Below are positions 28,797 to 41,632 of a stretch of DNA of 64,000 nucleotides, one piece after another. This DNA is from Anaerolineales bacterium (GTDB lineage: Bacteria; Chloroflexota; Anaerolineae; Anaerolineales; UBA4823). The notes beneath the pieces are model-generated. The model searched no databases. It saw only the letters and a program-made list of their open reading frames with translations, and had not been told where the DNA came from. Position numbers and translations under genes: made by a program. The DNA lies in the NCBI GenBank assembly GCA_016929095.1, contig JAFGJM010000022.1, forward strand, positions 1 through 64,000, given 5' to 3'. Numbering within the stretch: position 1 is the first letter of the stretch; each line of letters opens with the position of its first letter.

Positions 28797-29800
28797 ACAT
28801 TCCCCTCCTGATAGACCTGATCCATCACCGCCTCGATAGGGGGGTCTTCAATGGTCAGATCGGTCACTGCGAGTTTATCCAGCAGATACGCCGCCGCAGA
28901 CGGGGCGGCTTCCCGGTCGACGCGTAACGTGAGATGGCTGTTCTCTTGCTCGATGATTTCTGCGTTAGGCGGGAGATCGAGAGCGTTGGTAGTGGAAATT
29001 CCGTGATTTAACGTCAGGCGCACCAGTTTAAATGGCGCTAACTGTTGAGCCAGCCCGTCAAGCCTTCCGTCGTAAAGTAATTTGCCGTGGTGGATCAGGA
29101 TCACCCGCGGGCACAGCGCCATCACGTCTGCCATATAATGGCTGGTGAGCAGCACGGTAACACCGTAACGCTGGTTATATTGACAGAGAAAATCGCGTAC
29201 TCTCCGTTGGATAGAGATATCCAACCCCAATGTCGGCTCATCCAAAAAAAGCACTGCCGGGCGGTGAAGCAAACCAGCGACCAGTTCGCATTTCATGCGC
29301 TCGCCTAATGAAAGGTTACGTACCGGCTTCTTAAGCACTTCTTCCATCCCCAGGAGATCCACCAGCTCATCCAATGTATTGCGATATTCAGCCGCCGGCA
29401 GGCTATAGATTTCACCCAACACACCAAAAGTATCTAAAGGCGGGATATCCCACAGCATCTGGCTTTTATTACCCAAAACAATGCTGATACGACGTAAATA
29501 CGCGGTTTCTCGTTTCCAGGGAATATGCCCGAGCACTTGCGCAGCGCCCTCCGATGGGTAAAGAATTCCAGCCAGCATTTTTAGGGTGGTGGTTTTACCG
29601 GCGCCGTTTGGTCCGATGAACCCCACCATTTCCCCTGCCTGGATGGAAAAACTAATCTCTTGCACAGCTTTTACATCTTGATAACTGCGCCTGACCATGC
29701 TTTTGAGTGAAGCGCCTAACCCGCTCTCCCGCTCAGGCACGCGGTAAGTTTTGGTCAAATTGCGAACGAAAATGACCGGGGAATTTGATAATGAAGGCAT
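28793..29800 (-). CDS. ABC exporter ATPase subunit
   Basis: ATP-binding subunit of 335 residues: Walker A GPNGAGKTT, Q-loop region VLGNKSQMLWDIP, signature NLSLGERMKCEL, Walker B LFLDEPTLGLD and switch His in LLTSHYMADV. It is close to the DrrA/NatA-like group. The C-terminal 90 residues form a small extra domain. A GGAGGT ribosome site lies ten bases before the ATG. First gene of the exporter operon; the 154-base gap to the double-MerR gene carries two palindromes that may be regulator sites. Confidence 0.93.
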   Translation of the reverse strand: MPSLSNSPVIFVRNLTKTYRVPERESGLGASLKSMVRRSYQDVKAVQEISFSIQAGEMVGFIGPNGAGKTTTLKMLAGILYPSEGAAQVLGHIPWKRETAYLRRISIVLGNKSQMLWDIPPLDTFGVLGEIYSLPAAEYRNTLDELVDLLGMEEVLKKPVRNLSLGERMKCELVAGLLHRPAVLFLDEPTLGLDISIQRRVRDFLCQYNQRYGVTVLLTSHYMADVMALCPRVILIHHGKLLYDGRLDGLAQQLAPFKLVRLTLNHGISTTNALDLPPNAEIIEQENSHLTLRVDREAAPSAAAYLLDKLAVTDLTIEDPPIEAVMDQVYQEGNV

Positions 29801-29820
29801 TTTAAAATTAAACCTCCGAA

Positions 29821-29841
29821 AATGATGAAGTTATCATCATT
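29821..29841. promoter_or_regulatory. inverted repeat before ABC exporter operon
   Basis: Perfect 8-base inverted repeat AATGATGA-AGTTA-TCATCATT, 20 bases upstream of the ATPase start codon. A TATAGAAT-like -10 sequence lies next to it on the minus strand. Candidate operator; the binding protein is unknown, with the adjacent MerR-type regulator the first suspect. Confidence 0.45.
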
Positions 29842-29915
29842 CTATAACATTGGTGTATAAGGGGAGGGTTTGTTTTTGGGTGGAAGAATAATAATCAATA
29901 TAGAAAATCCGAAAC

Positions 29916-29931
29916 GTCATTCATGAATGAC
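29916..29931. promoter_or_regulatory. 16-base perfect palindrome after MerR gene
   Basis: GTCATTCATGAATGAC is a perfect palindrome 24 bases downstream of the MerR gene stop and about 115 bases upstream of the exporter start. It could be a second operator or the weak hairpin ending the regulator transcript; no T-run follows on the minus strand. Confidence 0.35.
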
Positions 29932-29954
29932 CTTTATGGCTGTTTTTTTTAGTA

Positions 29955-30761
29955 TTACAAATCCCCCAACGAATCAAAGGTGATTTTCGGATGCAAGATA
30001 TGATCCAGCTCTTGTTTGGCAATCATCCCTTCTAAAAACTCGATACTTTTTTCGGCGCGCGTCTCTTGTTCGGCAAGCTCGGTAAGCCAGCGGTCAGCCG
30101 CCATATAAGCATCTTCATCAGGGCGCGGTGTATCCAAAACCTGACGCAAATTCATTCCACCCTGGTTATCCAAATACAACACCATGCGCAAAATCGCCAT
30201 CATGCTATAACCTGCCTGGCTCAGCATACGGATTACCCTTAATCGGCTGATCTCAGCACTGGTGTATAACCGATAACGGTTTTCCGGATGGCGCGGAACG
30301 CTTATCAACCCATTTCGCTCCCAGTTACGCAGTACATCTCGGCTGACCCCCAGCCGCTGCGCCACTTCCCCGATCTGCATACGCTCACTGCTGGCATCGG
30401 CAGCCGTTCCTTGCGCCCAACGTTCCAACATTTTCACGGCCGCCTCGGCATGAGCGCGTTCCGATTGCACCAACGCCAGGTGATGATAGGCTGATTCTAA
30501 GGCTCCTCCCAGATCGCCTGTGGCTGCCAGGCGTATTAAATCCAGCGCCGAATGGCGGATTTTTTTACCGGCAAAGGGACCTTTAAGCATCATGCGCGCC
30601 AAACGCATGTGGTCGATATGCGCTTCAACAAAAAGACGATATCCAGACGGGCTGCGCGGCACAGACGGTATAAAGCCCCAGGCTTCATAGAGGCGCACTG
30701 TATTGGGGTGTACACCGGCGGCTTTGGCTACCTGAGAGGTTGATAAATGCTCTGATTTCAT
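29955..30761 (-). CDS. MerR-type regulator with two tandem DNA-binding domains
   Basis: Transcription regulator of 268 residues that carries two MerR-type winged HTH domains. The first (about 6-75) has STSQVAKAAGVHPNTVRLYE and SGYRLF; the second (about 128-195) has QIGEVAQRLGVSRDVLRNWE and NRYRLYTSAEISRLRVI. Ordinary MerR proteins have one such domain and bind as dimers. The C-terminal 70 residues are helical with no cysteine cluster, which argues against a metal sensor. It lies directly upstream of, and in the same direction as, the ABC exporter operon, which it probably controls. Confidence 0.88.
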   Translation of the reverse strand: MKSEHLSTSQVAKAAGVHPNTVRLYEAWGFIPSVPRSPSGYRLFVEAHIDHMRLARMMLKGPFAGKKIRHSALDLIRLAATGDLGGALESAYHHLALVQSERAHAEAAVKMLERWAQGTAADASSERMQIGEVAQRLGVSRDVLRNWERNGLISVPRHPENRYRLYTSAEISRLRVIRMLSQAGYSMMAILRMVLYLDNQGGMNLRQVLDTPRPDEDAYMAADRWLTELAEQETRAEKSIEFLEGMIAKQELDHILHPKITFDSLGDL

Positions 30762-30897
30762 AACATTATTTCGCTTCTGTCATTCGACTTTTTTTCTTCC
30801 CCTGAACGATTTCACGGTGAATAGATATAAATATCTTTTGACGATCACGACCGCTTAAAAACTTAACCTCGCATATAATTATAATATATTGATACCT

Positions 30898-31497
30898 ATG
30901 CACATCACTCCCCTCACACTCACCGGAAACTTTGTCCGCCTGGAACCATTAAGTGAAAGCCATACTCCAGATTTTTGCCGTGTCGGTTTAGACGAGCGTA
31001 TCTGGCGTTTCATGCGTTATGGCATGGTGCTCACTGAAAACCAAATGCATCAATGGGTATTAAGCATCCTGGAAAAACAAACCAAAGGCAATGATTTACC
31101 CTTCGCCGTGATCCACCTGGAATCGGGGCGGGCAGTTGGCGCTACCCGCTATCTGAATATTCAGCCCGACCAGCGTAATCTGGAAATCGGCGGCACCTGG
31201 TATGGCATAGACTACCAGCGTACGGCTGTCAATACCGAAAGCAAATACCTGCTGTTGAAGCATGCCTTCGAAGTCATGGACGTTATCCGTGTGCAAATCA
31301 AAACGGATGTGCGGAATATCGCTTCGCAGCGCGCCATCGAACGCCTGGGGGCAGTTAAAGAAGGTGTGATGCGTAAACATATGATCTTGCCGGATGGCTA
31401 TATTCGCGATTCGGTGATCTACAGCATCGTCAACGACGAATGGGAAAGGGTAAAAGCGGGGTTGGAGGAAAAACTCAATACGCACCTTATTTATTGA
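30898..31497 (+). CDS. GNAT acetyltransferase, RimJ/RimL type
   Basis: N-acetyltransferase of 199 residues in the RimJ/RimL/YdaF group: N-terminal LTLTGNFVRLEPLSESH, middle AVGATRYLNI, the acetyl-CoA segment EIGGTWYGIDYQRTAVN, and VQIKTDVRNIASQRAIERLGAVKEGVMR with the typical late strand. The ATG at 30898 is chosen; a TTG nine bases earlier is also open. No ribosome site is visible and AT-rich TATAAT-like words lie only 20-25 bases upstream, so a very short or absent leader is possible. Divergent from the MerR gene. Substrate unknown. Confidence 0.88.
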   Translation: MHITPLTLTGNFVRLEPLSESHTPDFCRVGLDERIWRFMRYGMVLTENQMHQWVLSILEKQTKGNDLPFAVIHLESGRAVGATRYLNIQPDQRNLEIGGTWYGIDYQRTAVNTESKYLLLKHAFEVMDVIRVQIKTDVRNIASQRAIERLGAVKEGVMRKHMILPDGYIRDSVIYSIVNDEWERVKAGLEEKLNTHLIY

Positions 31498-31545
31498 ATT
31501 CCTGGTTGCCTGATACCTTTTTTCGTGGTTAATGGTATAATGCTA

Positions 31546-31572
31546 TATGACTGAATATAATATATAGTCATA
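31546..31572. promoter_or_regulatory. inverted repeat overlapping the TetR gene promoter
   Basis: TATGACT (31546-31552) and AGTCATA (31566-31572) are perfect inverted arms around an AT-only-rich spacer, starting four bases after a TATAAT -10 word (31536-31541) and ending 15 bases before the TetR-family ATG. This is the expected place for an autorepressor operator. Confidence 0.55.
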
Positions 31573-31587
31573 AGGTATATAAAAATC

Positions 31588-32208
31588 ATGCCTAAAGCCT
31601 TTACTGAACACGAAAAAGAGATCATACACCAACGCCTGCTTGAGGAAGGTTTTCGGTTATTTTCCGCCTATGGTTTACGTAAAACAAATGTGGAAGAGAT
31701 CGCTTCTGCCGCGGGCATTTCCAAAGGCGCCTTTTATAACTTCCATGAATCCAAAGAAGCCTTATTTATGGATGTCGTCGAAGAAGCTGAAAAACGTTTC
31801 CGCCAGGAAATCCTTGCAGATATCGATTTGCCGGGGGAAACGCCCCGCGCCCGTCTGGTCACCATCTTCCGCAAAGCTTTCGTGCTTTTCAAAACCTTTC
31901 CCCTCTTACAGGCATTCTCGCGTAGTGAATACGATCTGCTTTTTCGACGCTTGCCAGAGAAAAAACTTCAAGATCACTTGGGAAGCGATCGAAGATTTTT
32001 CGAAGAATTGATCGCTCGCTGCCGGCAATCGGGTATCCCCATCCAGGCGCCCATTGAACAAATCTCTGGATTGATGTATGCGGTTTTCTTTGCCAGTATG
32101 CATGAAAATGATTTTGGGGTGAGCGATTTTTCCGAGTCCAGTGATGTGCTCTTAGAACTTATCGCTGCGTTTTGCCTGGGTGAAATAAAAATACAATCGC
32201 ACAACTGA
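31588..32208 (+). CDS. TetR/AcrR family regulator
   Basis: DNA-binding repressor of 206 residues. The N-terminal HTH (about 20-65) shows FSAYGLRKTNVEEIASAAG and ISKGAFYNFHESKEALF, typical of TetR proteins. The C-terminal ligand domain is divergent, as usual. It is the first gene in front of a two-gene ABC exporter (starting 38 bases later), so it likely represses its own operon and responds to an exported compound. A 27-base dyad in its promoter supports autoregulation. Confidence 0.92.
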   Translation: MPKAFTEHEKEIIHQRLLEEGFRLFSAYGLRKTNVEEIASAAGISKGAFYNFHESKEALFMDVVEEAEKRFRQEILADIDLPGETPRARLVTIFRKAFVLFKTFPLLQAFSRSEYDLLFRRLPEKKLQDHLGSDRRFFEELIARCRQSGIPIQAPIEQISGLMYAVFFASMHENDFGVSDFSESSDVLLELIAAFCLGEIKIQSHN

Positions 32209-32246
32209 TCACCATAAAATAATAACAATAATCAAGGATCGCAAGT

Positions 32247-33173
32247 ATGAATACCGTCATAGAAACCGAGAATCTCGGTAAACGCTACGGCGATGTTGTC
32301 GCCGTGGAAAACCTCTCATTGCGGGTGGCAGAAGGAGAAATCTATGCTTTTCTGGGCTTGAACGGCGCTGGAAAAACCACCACCATCCGTATGCTTTTAG
32401 GGATGATAAAACCGACAACGGGTACAGCCCATGTGTTAAATACCAGGGTAAGTCTGGGCAGTCAAAAGCCATGGGCTTCGGTTGGCTACCTGGTAGAAGC
32501 CCCCCATTGTTATCCGGAATTAACCGTCGAAGAGAACCTGGAAGTTGCCCGTCGCCTGCATCCTGCCACACCCCCCGGGGCAGTGGGCGACATCATTGAA
32601 CAATTACGCCTGTCTCCTTACGCACACCGGCGCGCCGGTAATCTTTCGCAAGGCAACTTACAGCGTTTGGGAGTGGCTAAAGCCCTGCTGCACAATCCCA
32701 AATTGCTGCTGCTGGATGAGCCTGCCAACGGCATGGATCCAGCAGGCATCGTAGAGATGCGCGAACTTTTACTTAAGCTAACCCGCGAACAAGGCGTGAC
32801 CGTCTTCATGTCCAGCCACATCCTGGCAGAAGTGGCGCGGCTTGCCCAACGCATCGGTATTATCCACAATGGGCGTTTGCTGCAAGAACTGGATATCGAT
32901 GAACTGGAATGTAATCGGCGCAGACGATTGTTGATCCGTACACGGGATATTCAAACCGCCCAATCGATCTTGTTAGAGGCGGGTCACGACATTGAAGTTT
33001 TGCAAAATCGCATTATCGCGGTAAAAAACGGATATTCATTCGAACACTCCGATGATATCGCCAGCCTTTTGGTGCAAGGTGGCGCACCGCCCACCGAGTT
33101 GATATTAGAAGAAGAGGATTTGGAGCAATATTTCCTGCGACTGATCGGGGTGAATGGAGGTCAGAATGAATAA
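32247..33173 (+). CDS. ABC exporter ATPase subunit
   Basis: ATPase of 308 residues with Walker A GLNGAGKTT, signature NLSQGNLQRLGVAKAL (the usual SGG becomes SQG), Walker B LLLDEPANGMDP and switch His in SSHILAEV. The C-terminal domain of about 90 residues is of the CcmA/bacitracin-export type. CAAGGATC precedes the ATG. Its last eight bases overlap the permease start. Probably a TetR-controlled drug or lipid exporter; substrate unknown. Confidence 0.92.
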   Translation: MNTVIETENLGKRYGDVVAVENLSLRVAEGEIYAFLGLNGAGKTTTIRMLLGMIKPTTGTAHVLNTRVSLGSQKPWASVGYLVEAPHCYPELTVEENLEVARRLHPATPPGAVGDIIEQLRLSPYAHRRAGNLSQGNLQRLGVAKALLHNPKLLLLDEPANGMDPAGIVEMRELLLKLTREQGVTVFMSSHILAEVARLAQRIGIIHNGRLLQELDIDELECNRRRRLLIRTRDIQTAQSILLEAGHDIEVLQNRIIAVKNGYSFEHSDDIASLLVQGGAPPTELILEEEDLEQYFLRLIGVNGGQNE

Positions 33174-33957
33174 TTTATGGAACATGCTGTGGGTTGAACT
33201 GCGTAAAACCCTGCGCTCCAAAGTACCTCAGTTGACCATTTTAGGCTCCCTGTTTTTGCCCTTTGGTATCGGTTTTTTGTTGTTCATTGCCAGGAACCCC
33301 GAAATCTCTCGAAAAATGGGATTGATCACGGCTAAAGCCGACTTGATGCGGGTTACAGCCACTGACTGGCCTTCTTATCTGACCTTGTCTGCGCAAATGG
33401 TAGCCATGGCAGGATTCTTTTTCTTTTGTCTCATCACGAGTTGGGTATTTGGGCGCGAATTTATCGACGGCACCTTGAAAGATATTCTCGCCGTCCCGGT
33501 GCCCAGAGTCACTATCATCCTGGCAAAATTTGCTGTTTCGGCAATCTGGTCAAGTATGTTTACGCTGGTCATGTATGTTTTCATTTTGATCATTGGCGGT
33601 ATATTTAATCTACCTCAGGGCTCTCTGAGGGTTATTTGGCAAGGCAGTGTATTGATCGTGGTCACTGCGATCATGACAATCCTGGTTGTTTTTCCTTTTG
33701 CCTTGCTGGCAAGTATCGGAAGAGGTTATTTACTCCCCATGGGGGCGGCCATCATCACCCTGATCCTGGCAAATGTAGCCGTTATCGCCGGATGGGGAGA
33801 CTATTTCCCCTGGGCTGTGCCAGGCATGTACACTCAAGCCATGCTGCCTTCCGGCGATTCTCCTGGGGTGGCCAGCTATTGGGTTGTGATTTTAACCGGA
33901 TTGGCTGGTATCATTGGCACTTACTATTGGTGGAAATACGCTGATCAAAGCAGATAA
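33166..33957 (+). CDS. ABC-2 type permease subunit
   Basis: Membrane protein of 263 residues with six predicted helices, partner of the preceding ATPase. It shows the ABC-2 pattern: cytoplasmic N-terminus WVELRKTLRSK, a large first loop, FGREFIDGTLKDILAVPVPR (coupling helix region, residues 95-115), then four hydrophobic segments. ATG 33166 is preferred over 33154 because GGAGG sits six bases upstream of it, inside the end of the ATPase gene. Followed by a shared terminator. Confidence 0.9.
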   Translation: MNNLWNMLWVELRKTLRSKVPQLTILGSLFLPFGIGFLLFIARNPEISRKMGLITAKADLMRVTATDWPSYLTLSAQMVAMAGFFFFCLITSWVFGREFIDGTLKDILAVPVPRVTIILAKFAVSAIWSSMFTLVMYVFILIIGGIFNLPQGSLRVIWQGSVLIVVTAIMTILVVFPFALLASIGRGYLLPMGAAIITLILANVAVIAGWGDYFPWAVPGMYTQAMLPSGDSPGVASYWVVILTGLAGIIGTYYWWKYADQSR

Positions 33958-33960
33958 AAT

Positions 33961-33992
33961 AAAAAAGGTGAGACAATCAATCTGTCTCACCT
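33961..33992 (-). terminator. terminator shared by rpoC and the ABC permease gene
   Basis: Perfect stem AGGTGAGACA / TGTCTCACCT with a 7-base loop. On the minus strand it is followed by TTTTTTATTTT, so it ends rpoC well; on the plus strand the T-run is weaker (TTCTCGTT). Confidence 0.88.
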
Positions 33993-34016
33993 TTCTCGTT
34001 CTATAAACAAAGAGAT

Positions 34017-38291
<4,275 letters not shown>

Positions 38292-38603
38292 TCAGTTGCC
38301 TCCTAATGTATTTCGCTTAATTCCATGATCACGAAAGAGACACATCTGCCCTGACGACAGTCTACAGAGAATTATCGCCCTGGTAGAAATTGCGTGTTCG
38401 CGCGTAATATTCGGGGAAATAATTAACCAACCTTTAATATAATTTCTTGCGCCCATAGACAAATAAAGACAAGCGCAAGAGAATCACTCTCAAGCGCTCA
38501 TCCGGCGCAATGACATTAGTTTTTTTGCATGCAAGAATTATTTTATCAGTAAGGGGCAGGATTCGTCAAGATGATATTTCACCTGCCCGTTCCCTGAAAA
38601 CGA
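38292..38603. other. spacer upstream of rpoC
   Basis: Gene-free stretch between the peptide-importer operon and rpoC, both on the minus strand. It holds a terminator-like hairpin (38472-38498) and must contain the rpoC promoter. The part nearest rpoC is AT-rich and contains no rpoB remnant that I can recognise. Confidence 0.6.
38472..38498 (-). terminator. probable terminator of the opp operon
   Basis: On the minus strand AGCGC...GAGA pairs with TCTC...GCGCT (one internal 2x2 mismatch) and is followed by TTGTCTTTATTTG. It lies about 110 bases after the last importer gene, separating it from rpoC. Confidence 0.55.
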
Positions 38604-39668
38604 TCATATTAACCAGCAAGCTGCCTGATGCCCATCCCCAACCGTTTTATATTCCGGGTCGGTTTCTTTACATTTCTCCATGACCACCGGGCAACGCGGG
38701 TGGAAACGGCAGCCGTTAGGCACGTCGGCGGCATTGGGTGTCTCACCTTGCAAAATCACCCGCTCGCGCCGCAAACGTGGATTAGGCACCGGTACCACCG
38801 AGAGCAGCGCCTTTGTATAAGGGTGACTGGGATTGGCAACCACCTCTTTCACGGGGCCGCTTTCCACGATCCGCCCCAGGTACATGACTGCCAATCGGTC
38901 GGCGAAGAAGCCTACCGTACCCAGGTCGTGCGTGATAAAGACGATACTCACGCCACTCTGCCGACGCAAATCATTTAGTAAATTCAATATCTCTGCCCGG
39001 ATCGATACATCCAGCATCGAAACCGGTTCGTCGGCAATGAGCAATTCAGGCTGCAGCACCATAGCTCCGGCAATCACCACCCGCTGGCGTTGCCCCCCGG
39101 AAAGTTCGTGAGGGTAGCGCATGCTAAAATCTTCAGCCGGGCGCAAGCCTGCATCTTCAAGGGCTTTTTTCACCCGCGCCGCGCGTTCGCCGCGGCTGCG
39201 CGAGAGACCATGCACCACCAGTGGTTCGGCGACGATTTCGAAGATCGTGGAACGCGGGTTGAGGGATTCGTATGGGTCCTGGAAGATCATCTGAGCTTGT
39301 TGACGCAAACGCTTGAGTGCGATTCGCGGCAAGGCAAGATGCTCGCGGGTACCCACAGTGCCAGCCGATTCAAGGGGTGCCAGCCCGGCGCGCAAACGGC
39401 GTTCCTGAGCCCCAACACACTCCCCTTGAAAGAGGATTTCACCGTCAGTTTGCTCCTCCAGGCCGATCAATGTGCGGGCAATGGTTGTCTTTCCGCACCC
39501 CGATTCACCCACAATTGCCAAAACTTCGCCACGCGCCAGCGAAAACGACACACCATCCACCGCTTTAACGTAATTGGGTGGTTTCCGACGCAGCATATCC
39601 AATATGGATTGATGGATGGGAAAATATTTATACAGGTCACGGACTTCAAGCAAATCATGTTGGGTCAT
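38604..39668 (-). CDS. oligopeptide ABC importer ATPase (OppF-like)
   Basis: Second ATPase of a peptide importer, 354 residues. Walker [10 protein letters not shown], signature [14 protein letters not shown], Walker [15 protein letters not shown], switch [10 protein letters not shown], and the C-terminal oligopeptide/dipeptide domain with [15 protein letters not shown], which in relatives binds an Fe-S cluster. An insert of about 25 residues ([18 protein letters not shown] region) between Walker A and the Q-loop is longer than usual. ATG 39668 overlaps the oppD stop as ATGA and has GGAGG upstream, so it is preferred to an earlier start. Confidence 0.93.
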   Translation of the reverse strand: MTQHDLLEVRDLYKYFPIHQSILDMLRRKPPNYVKAVDGVSFSLARGEVLAIVGESGCGKTTIARTLIGLEEQTDGEILFQGECVGAQERRLRAGLAPLESAGTVGTREHLALPRIALKRLRQQAQMIFQDPYESLNPRSTIFEIVAEPLVVHGLSRSRGERAARVKKALEDAGLRPAEDFSMRYPHELSGGQRQRVVIAGAMVLQPELLIADEPVSMLDVSIRAEILNLLNDLRRQSGVSIVFITHDLGTVGFFADRLAVMYLGRIVESGPVKEVVANPSHPYTKALLSVVPVPNPRLRRERVILQGETPNAADVPNGCRFHPRCPVVMEKCKETDPEYKTVGDGHQAACWLI

Positions 39669-40651
39669 TGAAAACGAGCCTCCGTTCCCTGGCAAAGATG
39701 ACAGGCAGCATAATGCTCTGTTTCCACCTCAAGGATAGGCGGGGTAGCTTGTTGACATTTTTCGATTACCTTATGGCAACGCGGCGCAAAACGGCAGCCT
39801 GGTGGTAGTTGAGTAAGGCGCGGGGGAGTTCCCGGAATGGAAGCCAGGGATTCACCGGGGCGGTTCAAATCCGGGAAAGATGCCAACAGACGCTGGGTAT
39901 AAGGGTGCTGGGGGCGGTTGTAGATATCATCCGAAGAACCATATTCCGCTACTTTTCCGCCATACATCACCACCACCGAATCGCACACCTCAGCCACCAC
40001 TCCCAGATCATGGGTTACCAGCACAATGGCTAATTTGAGACGCTCCTGGATTTCTTTGAGCAATTCCAGCACCTGCGCCTGCACCATCACATCCAGAGCC
40101 GTGGTGGGCTCATCGGCGAATAACAACGACGGTTTACAGGCTAATGCCATGGCAATCATAGCGCGCTGGCGCATACCTCCCGAATATTGGTGAGGATACT
40201 GGTCTCGACGGGCATGAGGAATGCCAACCAAATCCAATAGCTCATCCACCCGTGCATCAGCTTTCTCGCGATCCATCAACCCATGTAAAAGTATCGGCTC
40301 GCGAATCTGATCGCCGACAGTCATCACAGGATTGAGAGCGTTCATGGCTCCCTGGAAAATGATGGACATTTCCTTCCAGCGATAATCACGCATTTGCCGC
40401 TCGGATAAACCCAGCAGGTTGATATTTTTAAACCTGATATTTCCATTCGTTATCCTGCCACTGGAAGGCAACAGGCGCATCACCGACATGAGCGTTGTGG
40501 TCTTACCGCAACCCGATTCGCCCACCAGACCTATCGTTTGACCGGGGCATATATCGAAAGAGACATCTTCCAGGGCGCGCGCCACTTTCCCCTCTTGCAA
40601 CACAAATTCGGTGTTCAAATTTCGGACGCTTAATATTGGTTGTTCACTCAT
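39665..40651 (-). CDS. oligopeptide ABC importer ATPase (OppD-like)
   Basis: First ATPase of the importer, 328 residues: Walker [26 protein letters not shown] signature, LLFADEPTTALDVMV Walker B, LVTHDLGVVAEV switch, and the C-terminal PPGCRFAPRCHKVIEKC cysteine motif. It works as a heterodimer with the OppF-like subunit. Four-base overlaps on both sides (with oppC upstream and oppF downstream) show a tightly coupled operon. Confidence 0.95.
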   Translation of the reverse strand: MSEQPILSVRNLNTEFVLQEGKVARALEDVSFDICPGQTIGLVGESGCGKTTTLMSVMRLLPSSGRITNGNIRFKNINLLGLSERQMRDYRWKEMSIIFQGAMNALNPVMTVGDQIREPILLHGLMDREKADARVDELLDLVGIPHARRDQYPHQYSGGMRQRAMIAMALACKPSLLFADEPTTALDVMVQAQVLELLKEIQERLKLAIVLVTHDLGVVAEVCDSVVVMYGGKVAEYGSSDDIYNRPQHPYTQRLLASFPDLNRPGESLASIPGTPPRLTQLPPGCRFAPRCHKVIEKCQQATPPILEVETEHYAACHLCQGTEARFQ

Positions 40652-41631
40652 GATACCGCCTCCGACCCGCTGCCGGAAAGCGATTGGGCATCCGGCAATG
40701 ACACCATATGTTGTTCGCCCTCCAGGTGGTGTTCCGTGAGGCGGGGATTGAGCATTTCCTCTAGCACATTACCAAGCAGCACACATCCCAGCGTAACCCA
40801 TACAATGGCAAAACCCGGCGGTAGGTAGAACCACCAGGCGCCGTTGGTGATAGCGCTGCGGTCGAAGGCAAAATTCAACATAGTGCCCCACGAAGGTTGA
40901 GTGGGGTCGCCCAGACCAAGAAAAGCCAGCCCCGATTCCACCAGGATGGCAGTGGATAAGATCAACACGGTGTTAGCCACAATCAACGGCATGATCTGCG
41001 GCAAAATATGTTTTCGGATAATATGAGCATGTCCGGCGCCAATCGCCCTTGCCCTGGCTACAAACTGGCGTTCTTTGATGGTGAGCACCTGCGAGCGGAT
41101 GAGGCGGGCGGTGCTGGTCCAATACAGCAAACCGATGACGATGACCAGTACGATCAAAGGTGAGATGTGCAAATCCATTTGGCGCATGGTGGCTACCAGC
41201 ACCAGCATCAACGGCAGGTCGGGGATAACCAACAATATATCGGTGATGCGCATCAAAAGAGTATCCACGCTCCCACCATAATACCCGGCGGTGATGCCGA
41301 ATAAACTACCGATGAACATGGCGATGAATCCTGCCAGGAAACCGACCATGATGGAAATGCGCGCGCCGTACACCAATTGCGTCCACACATCCCGGCCGGC
41401 GTCATCGGTACCCAGAGGACCATGCACCGAGGGCGGCGCAAAGGTTAGACCGCGGCCATTCTCATCGCGGATCACATCTGTGGGTTTATAGGGTGAAAAT
41501 GCCGGCGCAAATACCGCCACCAATACTGCGCTCAAAACAAGCACTGCCCCGATCAAACCCAACTTGTTGCGGCGAAAAGTGCGCCAGAAATCCGTTACAT
41601 TTCGTTTGAAGAGTATCCAGCGTTCGTTCAT
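40648..41631 (-). CDS. oligopeptide ABC importer permease (OppC-like)
   Basis: Inner-membrane permease of 327 residues with the N-terminal helix region (FRRNKLGLIGAVLVL) found in OppC/DppC proteins, about six helices, and the EAA coupling loop ARAIGAGHAHIIRKHILPQ. The C-terminus has an extra hydrophilic stretch of about 35 residues after the last helix (NPRLTEHHLEGEQHM region) beyond the usual end. Its stop overlaps the oppD start by four bases. Confidence 0.94.
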   Translation of the reverse strand: MNERWILFKRNVTDFWRTFRRNKLGLIGAVLVLSAVLVAVFAPAFSPYKPTDVIRDENGRGLTFAPPSVHGPLGTDDAGRDVWTQLVYGARISIMVGFLAGFIAMFIGSLFGITAGYYGGSVDTLLMRITDILLVIPDLPLMLVLVATMRQMDLHISPLIVLVIVIGLLYWTSTARLIRSQVLTIKERQFVARARAIGAGHAHIIRKHILPQIMPLIVANTVLILSTAILVESGLAFLGLGDPTQPSWGTMLNFAFDRSAITNGAWWFYLPPGFAIVWVTLGCVLLGNVLEEMLNPRLTEHHLEGEQHMVSLPDAQSLSGSGSEAVS

Positions 41632-41632
41632 G

